Below are positions 37,732 to 45,747 of a stretch of DNA of 64,000 bases, in pieces (positions within the stretch are counted from its first letter, which is position 1; every line of letters starts with the position of its first letter). The notes below the pieces were generated by a model. It saw only the letters and a list, made by a program, of their open reading frames with translations, was not told the origin of the DNA and searched no databases. Position numbers and translations under genes: made by a program. The DNA is from Actinocatenispora thailandica (lineage in GTDB: Bacteria > Actinomycetota > Actinomycetes > Mycobacteriales > Micromonosporaceae): contig NZ_AP023355.1 in the NCBI RefSeq assembly GCF_016865425.1, positions 3,718,198-3,782,197 of the forward strand, read 5' to 3'.

Positions 37732-37895
37732 GGTCGCGGGTGCACCATCCTCTGCCGGCGCGCCCGGCCGGCACCGCCACCAACGGCCCCCTTGCCGCAG
37801 CACGCTCGTGGCTGCGGCGTGGCGGCGCGCGACCTCTTAGCCGAGGCACAGCAAGTGCGGGCAGGACGGACAGCCTCGGTGGTTAGCGTCGCGGC

Positions 37896-38747
37896 GTGCC
37901 TGACGTGAAACGGTCGCTGAACCGTGCGCTGTCGCGGACCACCGGCCTGCGGCTGGTGCGCGCCGGCGCCGCCACCCGCGCCAAGCCGGTCCGCGACCTG
38001 GTCCCAGCCCGGCGGGAGTTGCGGGCACCGGTGTTCATCCTCTCGTCGGTGCGTAGCGGATCGACGCTGCTGCGCAGCATGCTCGGCAGTCACTCGGCGC
38101 TGTACGCGCCGCACGAGATGCACCTCGGCGATCTCGCCGCCCAGGCGACGAGCTGGTTCGCGCAGACCGCGCTGGCCGAGTTCGGCATCGACGAGGGCGA
38201 GCTGACCGCCATGATGTGGGACCGGCTGCTCGCCGAGGTGTTGCGGCGCAGCGGGAAGAGCGTGCTGGTCGAGAAGACGCCGAACCACGTGTTCCTTGCC
38301 GACCGGTTGGCCGGTATCTGGCCGGATGCCCGGTTCGTGTTCCTGCTACGCCATCCGGGGGCCATCCACCAGTCGTGGCGCGCCGCCCGCCCGAACGAGC
38401 CGGCCGGCGAGACGGTCGCGTACCTGCGCCGGTTCTGTACCGAGGTGCAGCGGTGCCGGGCGACGCTGCCCGGACTGGACGTCCGGTACGAGCGGCTCGT
38501 CGCCGACCCGGCGGGCGAGACGCGACGGCTGTGCGCGTTCCTCGGCGTGGAATGGGAACCCGGCATGGTCGAGTACGGCAGCCACGGCCACGGCTCGTAC
38601 CGCCGCGGGCTCGGCGACTGGTCGGACAACATCCGGTCCGGCCGGCCGCAACCGGCCCGCCCGCTGCCCGACCCGGCCGAGGTCCCGCGCGGGCTACGCC
38701 GGATCGCCCGGGACTGGGGCTACCTGGCCGGGCCCGCCGACGACTGA
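37896..38747 (+). CDS. Sulfotransferase-family protein
   Basis: A 283-residue protein. The PAPS 5'-phosphosulfate loop is FILSSVRSGSTLLRSMLGSH and the 3'-phosphate region is FVFLLRHPGAIHQSW. VRYERLVADPAGETRRLCAFLGVEWEPGM matches the C-terminal sulfotransferase region. No signal peptide is visible. The GTG at 37896 gives MPDVKRSL. It is convergent, with a 16-bp gap, with the FGE/SUMF1-like gene. Possible acceptors are a lipid, a glycan or a metabolite. Confidence 0.88.
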   Translation: MPDVKRSLNRALSRTTGLRLVRAGAATRAKPVRDLVPARRELRAPVFILSSVRSGSTLLRSMLGSHSALYAPHEMHLGDLAAQATSWFAQTALAEFGIDEGELTAMMWDRLLAEVLRRSGKSVLVEKTPNHVFLADRLAGIWPDARFVFLLRHPGAIHQSWRAARPNEPAGETVAYLRRFCTEVQRCRATLPGLDVRYERLVADPAGETRRLCAFLGVEWEPGMVEYGSHGHGSYRRGLGDWSDNIRSGRPQPARPLPDPAEVPRGLRRIARDWGYLAGPADD

Positions 38748-38763
38748 GCCGCACCCGGCACGG

Positions 38764-39447
38764 TCACCGGACCGAGCGGGCCAGGCGGAAGCCGACGTCG
38801 TCGATGCGGAACGTCGGGTGGCTGCGCCGGCGCACCGAGGCGCGGCAGCTCCAGTGCTCGTCGGCCCACCCGCCGCCGCGCAGCACCCGGTAGCTGCCGT
38901 AGACCTGCGGGTCGTAGTGGTCGGCGCACCACTCCCACACGTTGCCGAGCAGGTCGTACAGGCCCCACGCGTTCGGCGCGCGCTGCCCGACCTGGTGGCT
39001 GCGCCCACCGGAGTTGCCGCGGTACCAGGCGATCTCGTCGAGTTCACCGTACCGGGGGCCGGCGCTGCCGGCGCGGCACGCGTACTCCCACTCCGCCTCG
39101 CTCGGCAGCCGGTAGCCGTCCGCGCCGGGGTCGGCCGTCACCTCGTCGCCGTCGAACCGGTAGACCGGGGCGAGCCCGGCGCGGGCCGAGTACGCGTTGC
39201 AGAACCGGACCGCGTCGAACCAGGAGACGCCGTCGACCGGGCGGTCCGGATCGGTGACCGCGCCCGGCCACGCGCCGGTGACGGCCGCGTACCGCCGCTG
39301 GGTGACCGCTACCGGATCGACCAGGTACCGGCCCAGCGACACCGCCCAATGCCGCTCGGTCCGACGGTCGGACAGCGTCACCACACCGGGCCCGAGCGGG
39401 ACCGGCACCGGGTCGGCCGGGAGCGGAACCGGCACCGGGTCGGCCAT
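38764..39447 (-). CDS. Formylglycine-generating-enzyme-like (SUMF1/EgtB-type) protein
   Basis: A 227-residue FGE-sulfatase-fold protein with PVDGVSWFDAVRFCNAYS, YRLPSEAEWEYACRAG, WGLYDLLGNVWEWCADHY and RVLRGGGWADEHWSCRASVRRRSHPTFRIDDVGFRLAR. Of the two active cysteines of true FGE, only the second is kept (Cys201). The first position is Asp196. Sulfatase-activating function is therefore unlikely. The start ATG overlaps the stop of the oligopeptide ABC ATPase gene (TGATG), so it is the last gene of that operon. Its N-terminus is a duplicated ADPVPVPL peptide. Confidence 0.85.
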   Translation of the reverse strand: MADPVPVPLPADPVPVPLGPGVVTLSDRRTERHWAVSLGRYLVDPVAVTQRRYAAVTGAWPGAVTDPDRPVDGVSWFDAVRFCNAYSARAGLAPVYRFDGDEVTADPGADGYRLPSEAEWEYACRAGSAGPRYGELDEIAWYRGNSGGRSHQVGQRAPNAWGLYDLLGNVWEWCADHYDPQVYGSYRVLRGGGWADEHWSCRASVRRRSHPTFRIDDVGFRLARSVR

Positions 39448-41180
39448 CAGCGGACCAGCGCGAGGCGTTCGGCCCGGCGCTCCGCCGCGAGATCCGGGTC
39501 CAGCACCGGTACCGCCGCGAGCAGCGACCGGGTGTAGTCGTGCCGCGGGTCGGTGTAGACGGTGTCCGCGTCGGCCAGCTCGACCAGCCGGCCGCCGTGC
39601 ATCACCGCGACCCGGTCGGACACCTGGCGCACCACGGCGAGGTCGTGCGCCACGAACACCACGGTCAGGTCCAGCTCGGTACGCAGCTGCGCCAGCAGGT
39701 CGATGATCTGCGCCTGGGTGGACACGTCCAGCGCCGACACCGGTTCGTCGCACACCACCAGCTTCGGCGAGCGCACCAACGCGCGGGCGATGCCGACACG
39801 CTGCCGCTGCCCGCCGGAGAACTCGTGCGGGTAGGCGTCGTAGCGGTCCGGGTCCAGCCCGACCCGCGCCAGCCACTCGCGCACCGTCGACCGGATCGTG
39901 GTGTCGTCCCGGATCCCCGCGGTACGCAGCGGATCGGCGATGCTCTCCCCCACGCTGCGCCGCGGGTTCAGCGCCGAGATCGGGTCCTGGAACACCATCT
40001 GCAGGTCGCGGCGGAACGGTGCGAGCCGCCGGTCGGACAGCCCGCCGATCTCGGTACCGTCGAACTCGACCCGGCCGCCGGTGGGCCGCAGCAGCCGCAC
40101 CATCATCCGGGCCAGCGTCGTCTTGCCCGAACCGGACTCGCCGACGACGCCGAGCACCTCACCGCGGCGCACGTCCAGGCTCACCCCGTCGACCGCGGCG
40201 ACGGTCCGGTGCCGGCCCGGTACCAGGCCGCGACCGACCGGGAAGTCCTGCCGCACCTCCACCAGCCGCACCAACGGCTCGGTCGGGGCCGCACCGTCGG
40301 CCAGGGCGCGCTGCCGCGGCGCGTCCACCCGCGGTACCGCCGACAGCAGGTCCCGGGTGTAGTCGTGCCCGGGCGCGGACAGCACCTGCCGCACCGCACC
40401 GCGCTCGACGATCCGGCCGCGCTGCATCACCAGTACCTCGTCGACGGTGCCGGCGATCACCCCGAGATCGTGGGTGACCAGCAGCAGCGCCATCCCGGTC
40501 TCCTCGCGCAGGCCGTGCAGCAGGTCGAGGATCTGCGCCTGCACCGTCACGTCCAGCGCGGTGGTCGGCTCGTCGGCGATCAGCACCTTCGGACGCAGCG
40601 CCAGCGCCATCGCGATCAGCGCGCGCTGCCGCTGCCCGCCGGAGAACTGGTGCGGCGGCTCGGCGGCACGCCGCGCCGCGTGCGGTATCCCGACGTGGTC
40701 GAGCACCTCCACCGCCCGGGACCACGCCTCCCGCCGGGAGGCGCCGGTGTGCAGCCGGTACACCTCGGCGATCTGGCTGCCGACGCTGAAATACGGGTCC
40801 AGCGCCGACATCGGATCCTGGAACACCATCGCCGCGGTCGCCCCGCGCAGCCGCCGCAGCCGCTCCGGATCGCCGTCGTCGACCACCGTACCGGCGACCT
40901 CGATCCGGCCGGTGAGCCGCGCGCCGGTGCCGTGGTGCAGACCGAGCAGCGCCAGCGCGGTCGCGCTCTTGCCGGACCCGGACTCCCCCACGATGCCCAG
41001 CGACGCGCCCGGCGCCAGGTCGAACGACACCCCGTCGACCGCCCGGGTGCCGCCGGGGAAGGTGACCGTCAGCTCGTCCACCGCGACGATCGGCTCGTCC
41101 CCGGCATGGCCGCCGGGCCGCGGCGCCGGCACCCGGGTCCCGTTCTCGTCGAACGGTTCTCGCGCAAGCCGTCCGGTCAT
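39447..41180 (-). CDS. Dipeptide/oligopeptide ABC transporter ATPase, two nucleotide-binding domains fused
   Basis: A 577-residue protein carrying DppD-like and DppF-like ATPases in one chain. Both halves have Walker A GESGSGKS/T, signature FSGGQRQR, Walker B (LIADEPTTALD and VVCDEPVSALD) and the oligopeptide C-terminal extensions with HDYTRDLLSAVP/HDYTRSLLAAVP. It starts inside the stop of the upstream permease (ATGA overlap) and its own stop overlaps the SUMF1-like start. It powers the importer encoded by the following entries. Confidence 0.95.
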   Translation of the reverse strand: MTGRLAREPFDENGTRVPAPRPGGHAGDEPIVAVDELTVTFPGGTRAVDGVSFDLAPGASLGIVGESGSGKSATALALLGLHHGTGARLTGRIEVAGTVVDDGDPERLRRLRGATAAMVFQDPMSALDPYFSVGSQIAEVYRLHTGASRREAWSRAVEVLDHVGIPHAARRAAEPPHQFSGGQRQRALIAMALALRPKVLIADEPTTALDVTVQAQILDLLHGLREETGMALLLVTHDLGVIAGTVDEVLVMQRGRIVERGAVRQVLSAPGHDYTRDLLSAVPRVDAPRQRALADGAAPTEPLVRLVEVRQDFPVGRGLVPGRHRTVAAVDGVSLDVRRGEVLGVVGESGSGKTTLARMMVRLLRPTGGRVEFDGTEIGGLSDRRLAPFRRDLQMVFQDPISALNPRRSVGESIADPLRTAGIRDDTTIRSTVREWLARVGLDPDRYDAYPHEFSGGQRQRVGIARALVRSPKLVVCDEPVSALDVSTQAQIIDLLAQLRTELDLTVVFVAHDLAVVRQVSDRVAVMHGGRLVELADADTVYTDPRHDYTRSLLAAVPVLDPDLAAERRAERLALVR

Positions 41181-42169
41181 GCCAGCGCCACCCTCCGGTC
41201 GGCCACCGAGTACAGGATGTCGGCGAACATGTTGGCGACCACGATGACCGCGCCGGCCAGGATCGTCACGCCGACCACCACCGGCAGGTCGATGTTGCGT
41301 ACCGAGGTGACCAGCAGCTGCCCCAACCCGGGCAGCCCGAACAGGCTCTCGGTCAGCGTCGCCCCGGTCAGCGAGGTGGCCAGGTCGATGGTGCCGATCG
41401 TGATCAGCGGGGTCAGCGCGCCGCGCAGGGCGTGCCGGCGGATCACCCGCGACTCGCTCAGCCCGTACGCCCGGAACGTGCGGATGTGGTCCTCGGCCAG
41501 CGTCTCCAGCATCGAGGTGCGGGTCAGCCGGGTGTACACCGCCGCCGACACCACCGACAACGCCACCCACGGCAGGATCAGGTTCTGCGCCCACAGCGCC
41601 GGGTTCGCCGTCAGCGGCTGGTAGCCCGGGAACGGCAGCCAGCGCAGGTACACGCAGAACACGATCAGCAGCAGCAGACCGACGAGGAACACCGGTACCG
41701 AGTTGCCGGCGAGCGTCGCGGTGGTCACGACGCGATCCAGCGCCCGGCCGCGGCGCAGCGCGGAGACCACCCCGAGCCCGACCCCGACCAGTACCCAGAT
41801 CACGAAGCCGCCGACCACCAGCGAGGCCGACACCGGCAGCCGATCCAGCAGCAGCGAGGTCACCGGCTCGCCGGTCTGGTAGGAGTAGCCCAGGCACGGC
41901 GCCGCGCAGTGGATCGCCGTGGGGCCGCCGGAGAACGTCCGGCCGGCGACGATGCCGACCAGGAAGTGCCAGTACTGCAGGTAGATCGGCTGGTCGAGGC
42001 CGAGTTCGGTCTCGATCCGGTGCAGCTGGTCGGCCTGGCAGGTCTTCGGCCCGCAGACCAGCTGAGCCGGGTTGCCGGGCAGCGCGTAGAAGATGACGTA
42101 CACGGCGGCGGACAGCACCAGCAGCACCACCAGCGCACCGATGACCCGCCTCACCAGGTATGCGGCCAT
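41177..42169 (-). CDS. Oligopeptide ABC transporter permease (DppB/OppB type)
   Basis: A 330-residue permease with six predicted helices and the DppB start MAAYLVRRVIGALVVLLVLSAAVYVIFYALPGNPA. The cytoplasmic loop is ITIGTIDLATSLTGATLTESLFGLPGLGQL. A periplasmic insert contains three Cys residues (VCGPKTCQADQ and CAAPCLGYS), which is unusual and may form disulfides. It is adjacent to the DppC-like gene, with a 2-bp gap. Confidence 0.93.
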   Translation of the reverse strand: MAAYLVRRVIGALVVLLVLSAAVYVIFYALPGNPAQLVCGPKTCQADQLHRIETELGLDQPIYLQYWHFLVGIVAGRTFSGGPTAIHCAAPCLGYSYQTGEPVTSLLLDRLPVSASLVVGGFVIWVLVGVGLGVVSALRRGRALDRVVTTATLAGNSVPVFLVGLLLLIVFCVYLRWLPFPGYQPLTANPALWAQNLILPWVALSVVSAAVYTRLTRTSMLETLAEDHIRTFRAYGLSESRVIRRHALRGALTPLITIGTIDLATSLTGATLTESLFGLPGLGQLLVTSVRNIDLPVVVGVTILAGAVIVVANMFADILYSVADRRVALA

Positions 42170-42171
42170 GG

Positions 42172-43134
42172 CTACTCCGCCCTCTTCGACAGCGACGTGC
42201 TCCGCGGGTCGAGCGCGTTGCGCAGCCCGTCGCCGAACAGCGTGAACGACAGCACGGTGGCGAACAGCAGCACGCCGGGGACCGCCACGTACATCGGGTC
42301 GCCCCCGAACCAGGTGGTGGCAGACGACAGCATCTGGCCCCAGGACGGCGTCGGCGGGTTGATGCCCACGCCGAGGAACGACAGGCCGGCCTCGGCGACG
42401 ATGTTGCCCGGCACCATCAGTGCGGCGTAGGTGATGACCGGGGCGGCGAGGCCGGGCAGGATCTCCCGGCGGGCCAGCCGGGCACCGCGGCCCCCGGCCA
42501 GCCGGGCGGCCGAGACGTAGTCCCGGGTCTTGAGCGTCAGCGCCTGCCCGCGGGCGATGCGCGCCGTACCGGCCCAGCCGAACAGCGCGAGTACCAGCAC
42601 CAGCAGCACCGGCCGGGGGAACGACTGCGGCACGATGCCGAGCAGCGCGATCGAGAAGATCAGCGCCGGGAACGCCAGTACCAGGTCGGTCACCCGGGAC
42701 AGCACCGCGTCGGCAATCCGGCCGCCGAGCCCGGCGGCCAGCCCGACCGACAGCCCGATCAGCAGCTGCAGGACGGTCGCCGCGAGCGACACCGCGAGCG
42801 ACACCCGCGCCCCGTACACCACCCGGGCGAACAGGTCCCGGCCGGTCTTGGGCTCGACGCCGAGCCAGTGGTGCGCGGAGACACCACCGAGGTCGCCGGC
42901 CGGCACCCCGCCGCGGGCGGAGTCGAGCAGCCCGTCGTGGTAGCTGGTGTAGTCCTGGCCCTCCAGCGCGGTCAGCAGCGGCGCCGCGAGCGCCACCACG
43001 ATCAGCAGCAGGACCACGACCAGGCCGACCATCGCGGCCGGTTCGCGGCGCAGGGCGCGCCACACCGACCGGGCGCCGGCGCCCCCCTCGGGCGCCGGCG
43101 CCCCGGCCTGGTCGGCCAGTGCGTCGGTACTCAC
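42172..43134 (-). CDS. Oligopeptide ABC transporter permease (DppC/OppC type)
   Basis: A 320-residue permease. The N-terminal SVWRALRREPAAMVGLVVVLLLIVVALAAPLL is an OppC_N segment. The core has LGVEPKTGRDLFARVVYGARVSLAVSL and AGLSFLGVGINPPTPSWGQML. The GTG at 43134 overlaps the stop of the binding-protein gene by 4 bp (GTGA), so synthesis is coupled. It pairs with the DppB-like subunit. Confidence 0.93.
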   Translation of the reverse strand: MSTDALADQAGAPAPEGGAGARSVWRALRREPAAMVGLVVVLLLIVVALAAPLLTALEGQDYTSYHDGLLDSARGGVPAGDLGGVSAHHWLGVEPKTGRDLFARVVYGARVSLAVSLAATVLQLLIGLSVGLAAGLGGRIADAVLSRVTDLVLAFPALIFSIALLGIVPQSFPRPVLLVLVLALFGWAGTARIARGQALTLKTRDYVSAARLAGGRGARLARREILPGLAAPVITYAALMVPGNIVAEAGLSFLGVGINPPTPSWGQMLSSATTWFGGDPMYVAVPGVLLFATVLSFTLFGDGLRNALDPRSTSLSKRAE

Positions 43135-44840
43135 TTGACCGAGAGCTGCGACAGGTCGTAGACGCCGGTCCAGTCGGACACGAACGCGTTCTTGACGTTC
43201 TTGCCGTACAGCGTCAGGTCCTTGCCGTGGTAGAGCGGCACGTACCAGGCCTGCTTGCCCATCGAGGCGTCGAGCGCGCCCCACGCCTTCGCCGCCTGCG
43301 CCGGGTCGGTGATCGCGTTGATCTTGTCGATCTGCTTGTTCACCGCCGGGTCGTCCACCATCGCGGTGTTGAAGTTGCCGCCGGAGGCGATGATCTGCCG
43401 GCCGTCGAACAGCGGGATCAGGAACGGTCCGCCGCTCGGCCAGTCCGCACCCCAGCCGGCGATCGCCAGCTGCGGCTGCGTCTTCGGGTTGTTCAGCGTG
43501 TCGTAGAACGAGTTGGAGTCGATGGTCTGCAGCTTGACCGTGATGCCGGCCTTCTTCAGCGCGTCCTGCACCGCGGTCGCCACCTCCGGACCGCTCGGGT
43601 CGTCGGCGGTGTTGTTGTGCGCCAGGGTGACCGTCAGCCCGTGCGGGTAACCGGCCTGCGCGAGCAGCTGCTTCGCCTTCGCCGGGTTACCGCTCTTGCC
43701 GGCCGGGAAGTAGTCGTACGGCTGGTAGCCCATGGACTTCTGCGCCGGCAGGAAGGTGGTCGCCGGGTAGCCGAGCGAGCTGCCGCCGATCGCGTTGATC
43801 ACCGAGTTGCGGTTCACCGCGTAGCTGAACGCCTCCCGCACCTTCAGCTTGTCGAACGGCGCCTTCGTCGTGTCGTACGTCAGGTAGTACGTGTACGGGA
43901 AGTTGCCCTTGGCGACGCGCTTGGCCAGCTCCGGGTTGCTCTGCAGCTGCGCGAGCTGTGCGGGGCCCAGGTCGGTGTCGGTGGTGACCGCGTTCGCGTC
44001 GTTGCCCGAGCCCGCCGCGAGCCGCTGGTTGATCACGTCCGGGTTGAGCCCGGAGGTGATGTCGATCGTGTCCGGGCAGGCCAGCCGCTGCGGATCGACG
44101 CCGCGCGACCAGTACTTGTTGCGGGTCAGCACCAGCTTCTTGTTCTTCTGGTACGTCTCGATCTGGTACGGGCCGCTGGAGACCGGGTGCTTCTCGTAGT
44201 CGACCCCGTCGTCCTTGGCCTTCGGCACCGGCGCGAACTGGGTCGCGGTCGCAAGGTACGGGAAGTCGCCGTGCGGGCTGTTGAGGTGGAACACGATCGT
44301 CTTGGTGTCCGGCGTCTCGATCGCGGCCAGCTCCCGCGTCTTCGCGTCGCCCTTGTAGGGGCCGGCGTAGTTCTTCGCGCCGACCAGCCAGTCGCGCAGG
44401 TACGCGGCGCCGCCCGGCAGGTCGGGCGAGAACGACCGCTCGATGCCGTACTTGATGTCCTCGCTGGTGATCGCGCTACCGTCGGCGTACTTCAGGCCGG
44501 AGCGCAGGTGGTAGGTCCACGTCTTCGCGTTGTCGCTGGGGGTGCCGAGGTCGGTGGCGAGATCCGGCACCACCTTGGCGCCGGCGGCACCGGCCGCCCG
44601 GTTGCGGGTGGTCAGCGTCCGGAACAGCAGCGACGGGATGTTGCCGCCGCCGGAGGTGTAGATCCGGGCCGGGTCCAGGTGCGTGATGTCGCGCTGGTTC
44701 AGCACCTCCAGCGTGCCGCCCTGGCAGGTCTTGGGATCGAAGGCGGTGGTGGACGATCCACCGCCGGTGGTGCCGCAGGCGGCGAGCGTGCCAGCCAGCA
44801 GCGCGCCCGCGGCGATCGACAGGACGGGTTTGCGGTTCAC
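43131..44840 (-). CDS. Oligopeptide ABC transporter substrate-binding lipoprotein
   Basis: A 569-residue family-5 solute-binding protein. The lipoprotein signal is VNRKPVLSIAAGALLAGTLAACG (lipobox LAAC). The family pattern includes TLEVLNQRDITHLDPARIYTSG, ITSEDIKYGIERSFSP and a C-terminal AWYVPLYHGKDL. The GTG at 44840 is chosen for its AGGAG site 5 nt upstream. The longer upstream frame has no signal-peptide logic. It is the first gene of the five-gene operon ending with the FGE-like gene. Confidence 0.94.
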   Translation of the reverse strand: MNRKPVLSIAAGALLAGTLAACGTTGGGSSTTAFDPKTCQGGTLEVLNQRDITHLDPARIYTSGGGNIPSLLFRTLTTRNRAAGAAGAKVVPDLATDLGTPSDNAKTWTYHLRSGLKYADGSAITSEDIKYGIERSFSPDLPGGAAYLRDWLVGAKNYAGPYKGDAKTRELAAIETPDTKTIVFHLNSPHGDFPYLATATQFAPVPKAKDDGVDYEKHPVSSGPYQIETYQKNKKLVLTRNKYWSRGVDPQRLACPDTIDITSGLNPDVINQRLAAGSGNDANAVTTDTDLGPAQLAQLQSNPELAKRVAKGNFPYTYYLTYDTTKAPFDKLKVREAFSYAVNRNSVINAIGGSSLGYPATTFLPAQKSMGYQPYDYFPAGKSGNPAKAKQLLAQAGYPHGLTVTLAHNNTADDPSGPEVATAVQDALKKAGITVKLQTIDSNSFYDTLNNPKTQPQLAIAGWGADWPSGGPFLIPLFDGRQIIASGGNFNTAMVDDPAVNKQIDKINAITDPAQAAKAWGALDASMGKQAWYVPLYHGKDLTLYGKNVKNAFVSDWTGVYDLSQLSVK

Positions 44841-45032
44841 GAGGGCTCCTTGAGAAGCCGGCGGGGTACCGGCAGCCGGAAGCGCACCGCTGCCGGTCGG
44901 CGGTATCACCGCGAATGACACTAGCGAGCGGAAATGCGCAAGAAAAGGGGCAAGAAGCGACGGCTCCGTCCGACACGGACGGTCACCGAGCGGGGTGGTG
45001 TCGGTGGTCCGGAAGCCCGACCGACGGAGCGG

Positions 45033-45146
45033 TCAGCGACAGTGCACGTCGGCGACGGCGTGCCGGTGGTTCGCGAGGAGCGCCAGCTCGTAGCCGAGAC
45101 GCAGATGACCATCCACGGCACCGAACCTAACGACGTGGTTCGCCAT
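45033..45146 (-). CDS. Candidate 37-residue upstream/leader peptide ending in Cys-Arg
   Basis: The ATG at 45146 is preceded by AGG at good spacing. The frame reads MANHVVRFGAVDGH, then LRLGYELALLANHRHAVADV, and ends HCR at a TGA. It is too short for standard gene calling. It lies 192 bp upstream of the oligopeptide ABC operon in the same direction. Actinobacterial leader peptides upstream of sulfur- or cysteine-related operons often end in a CR-type tail, but the rest of this sequence does not match the usual HVDL-type pattern. It could be a chance ORF. Confidence 0.35.
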   Translation of the reverse strand: MANHVVRFGAVDGHLRLGYELALLANHRHAVADVHCR

Positions 45147-45161
45147 CGGTCAACCTAACGC

Positions 45162-45176
45162 AGTGTGCATCACACT
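45162..45176. promoter_or_regulatory. CRP-like perfect palindrome
   Basis: AGTGTG-CAT-CACACT is a perfect 15-bp dyad, built from GTGTG/CACAC half-sites like those of Crp/FNR-type sites but with a shorter spacer. It lies upstream of both the candidate leader ORF (minus) and the membrane-protein gene (plus). Confidence 0.5.
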
Positions 45177-45243
45177 CCGCCGTTTCGCCGGCTTGCGCCG
45201 GGAGGCTAGCGTTCGGCCGCCCGTCCCACCCGCCGGAGGAGCC

Positions 45244-45726
45244 GTGCACCCAGACGCCGACCCGCCAACGCCACCGACGGTCCGGGCACCGTCCGACGGC
45301 ACGCCGGACGCGGAGCGGATCCGCCGCCGACGGACGGCCGGCTGGCGGTGGGCCGCAGCGGCCGGCGCGGCCCTGACCCTGGGTGTCCTCGGCCTGGTGG
45401 CGATGAGCGTGCTGGCCGGACGCGCCGAGGCCAGGGTGCGGGCCGCCTGCGTGCGGTTCGACGGGGACAACAGCGCGGTGCACTGGCAGCACGGGTTCCC
45501 GCTCGCCGTGCCGGTCGGCACCGTCGCGGTGTTCGGCGCCGCGCTCGTCCTCGCCGTGGTCGCCCTGGCCGGGCGAGGCCGGCCACTGGGCGTCCGCGCC
45601 CTCGGCATCGTGCTGACCGCGCCGGCCCTGGTCGGGCTGCTGGTGGCCGGCACGGTGCTGGCCGACTTCCTCGCCTACCCCGGCACCGGCGCCGCCAGCT
45701 CGATGCCGCCCTGCGGAGGCGGCTGA
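45244..45726 (+). CDS. Small membrane protein of unknown function
   Basis: A 160-residue protein with a Pro-rich N-terminus of about 30 residues, a basic RIRRRR segment, and three predicted helices at about 34-59, 85-111 and 117-142. A loop containing AACVRFDGDNSAVHWQHG lies between the first two, and there is a Cys-Gly-rich tail. The GTG at 45244 is chosen because GGAGGA precedes it by 3-8 nt. It is convergent with a TetR gene. No family is recognised. Confidence 0.65.
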   Translation: MHPDADPPTPPTVRAPSDGTPDAERIRRRRTAGWRWAAAAGAALTLGVLGLVAMSVLAGRAEARVRAACVRFDGDNSAVHWQHGFPLAVPVGTVAVFGAALVLAVVALAGRGRPLGVRALGIVLTAPALVGLLVAGTVLADFLAYPGTGAASSMPPCGGG

Positions 45727-45747
45727 CCCCGCACCCGAGCCGCGGGG

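Larger units (their letters stand above)
44841..45243. promoter_or_regulatory. 403-bp divergent intergenic region with possible leader ORF and operators
   Basis: This region lies between the binding-protein gene (minus) and a membrane-protein gene (plus). It contains a candidate 37-codon leader ORF on the minus strand (45033-45146), two AACCTAACG direct repeats (45124-45132 and 45152-45160) and a 15-bp perfect palindrome AGTGTGCATCACACT (45162-45176). No other gene is supported. Confidence 0.5.

Noticed and set aside
38764-39447. Genuine sulfatase-activating formylglycine-generating enzyme
   Set aside because: Only one of the two active cysteines is present and no sulfatase gene lies in the window.
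44934-45158. 74-codon plus-strand ORF in the 44.8-45.2 kb gap
   Set aside because: It opens in a basic, low-complexity stretch with no ribosome site. The opposite-strand short frame is the better, though still weak, candidate.
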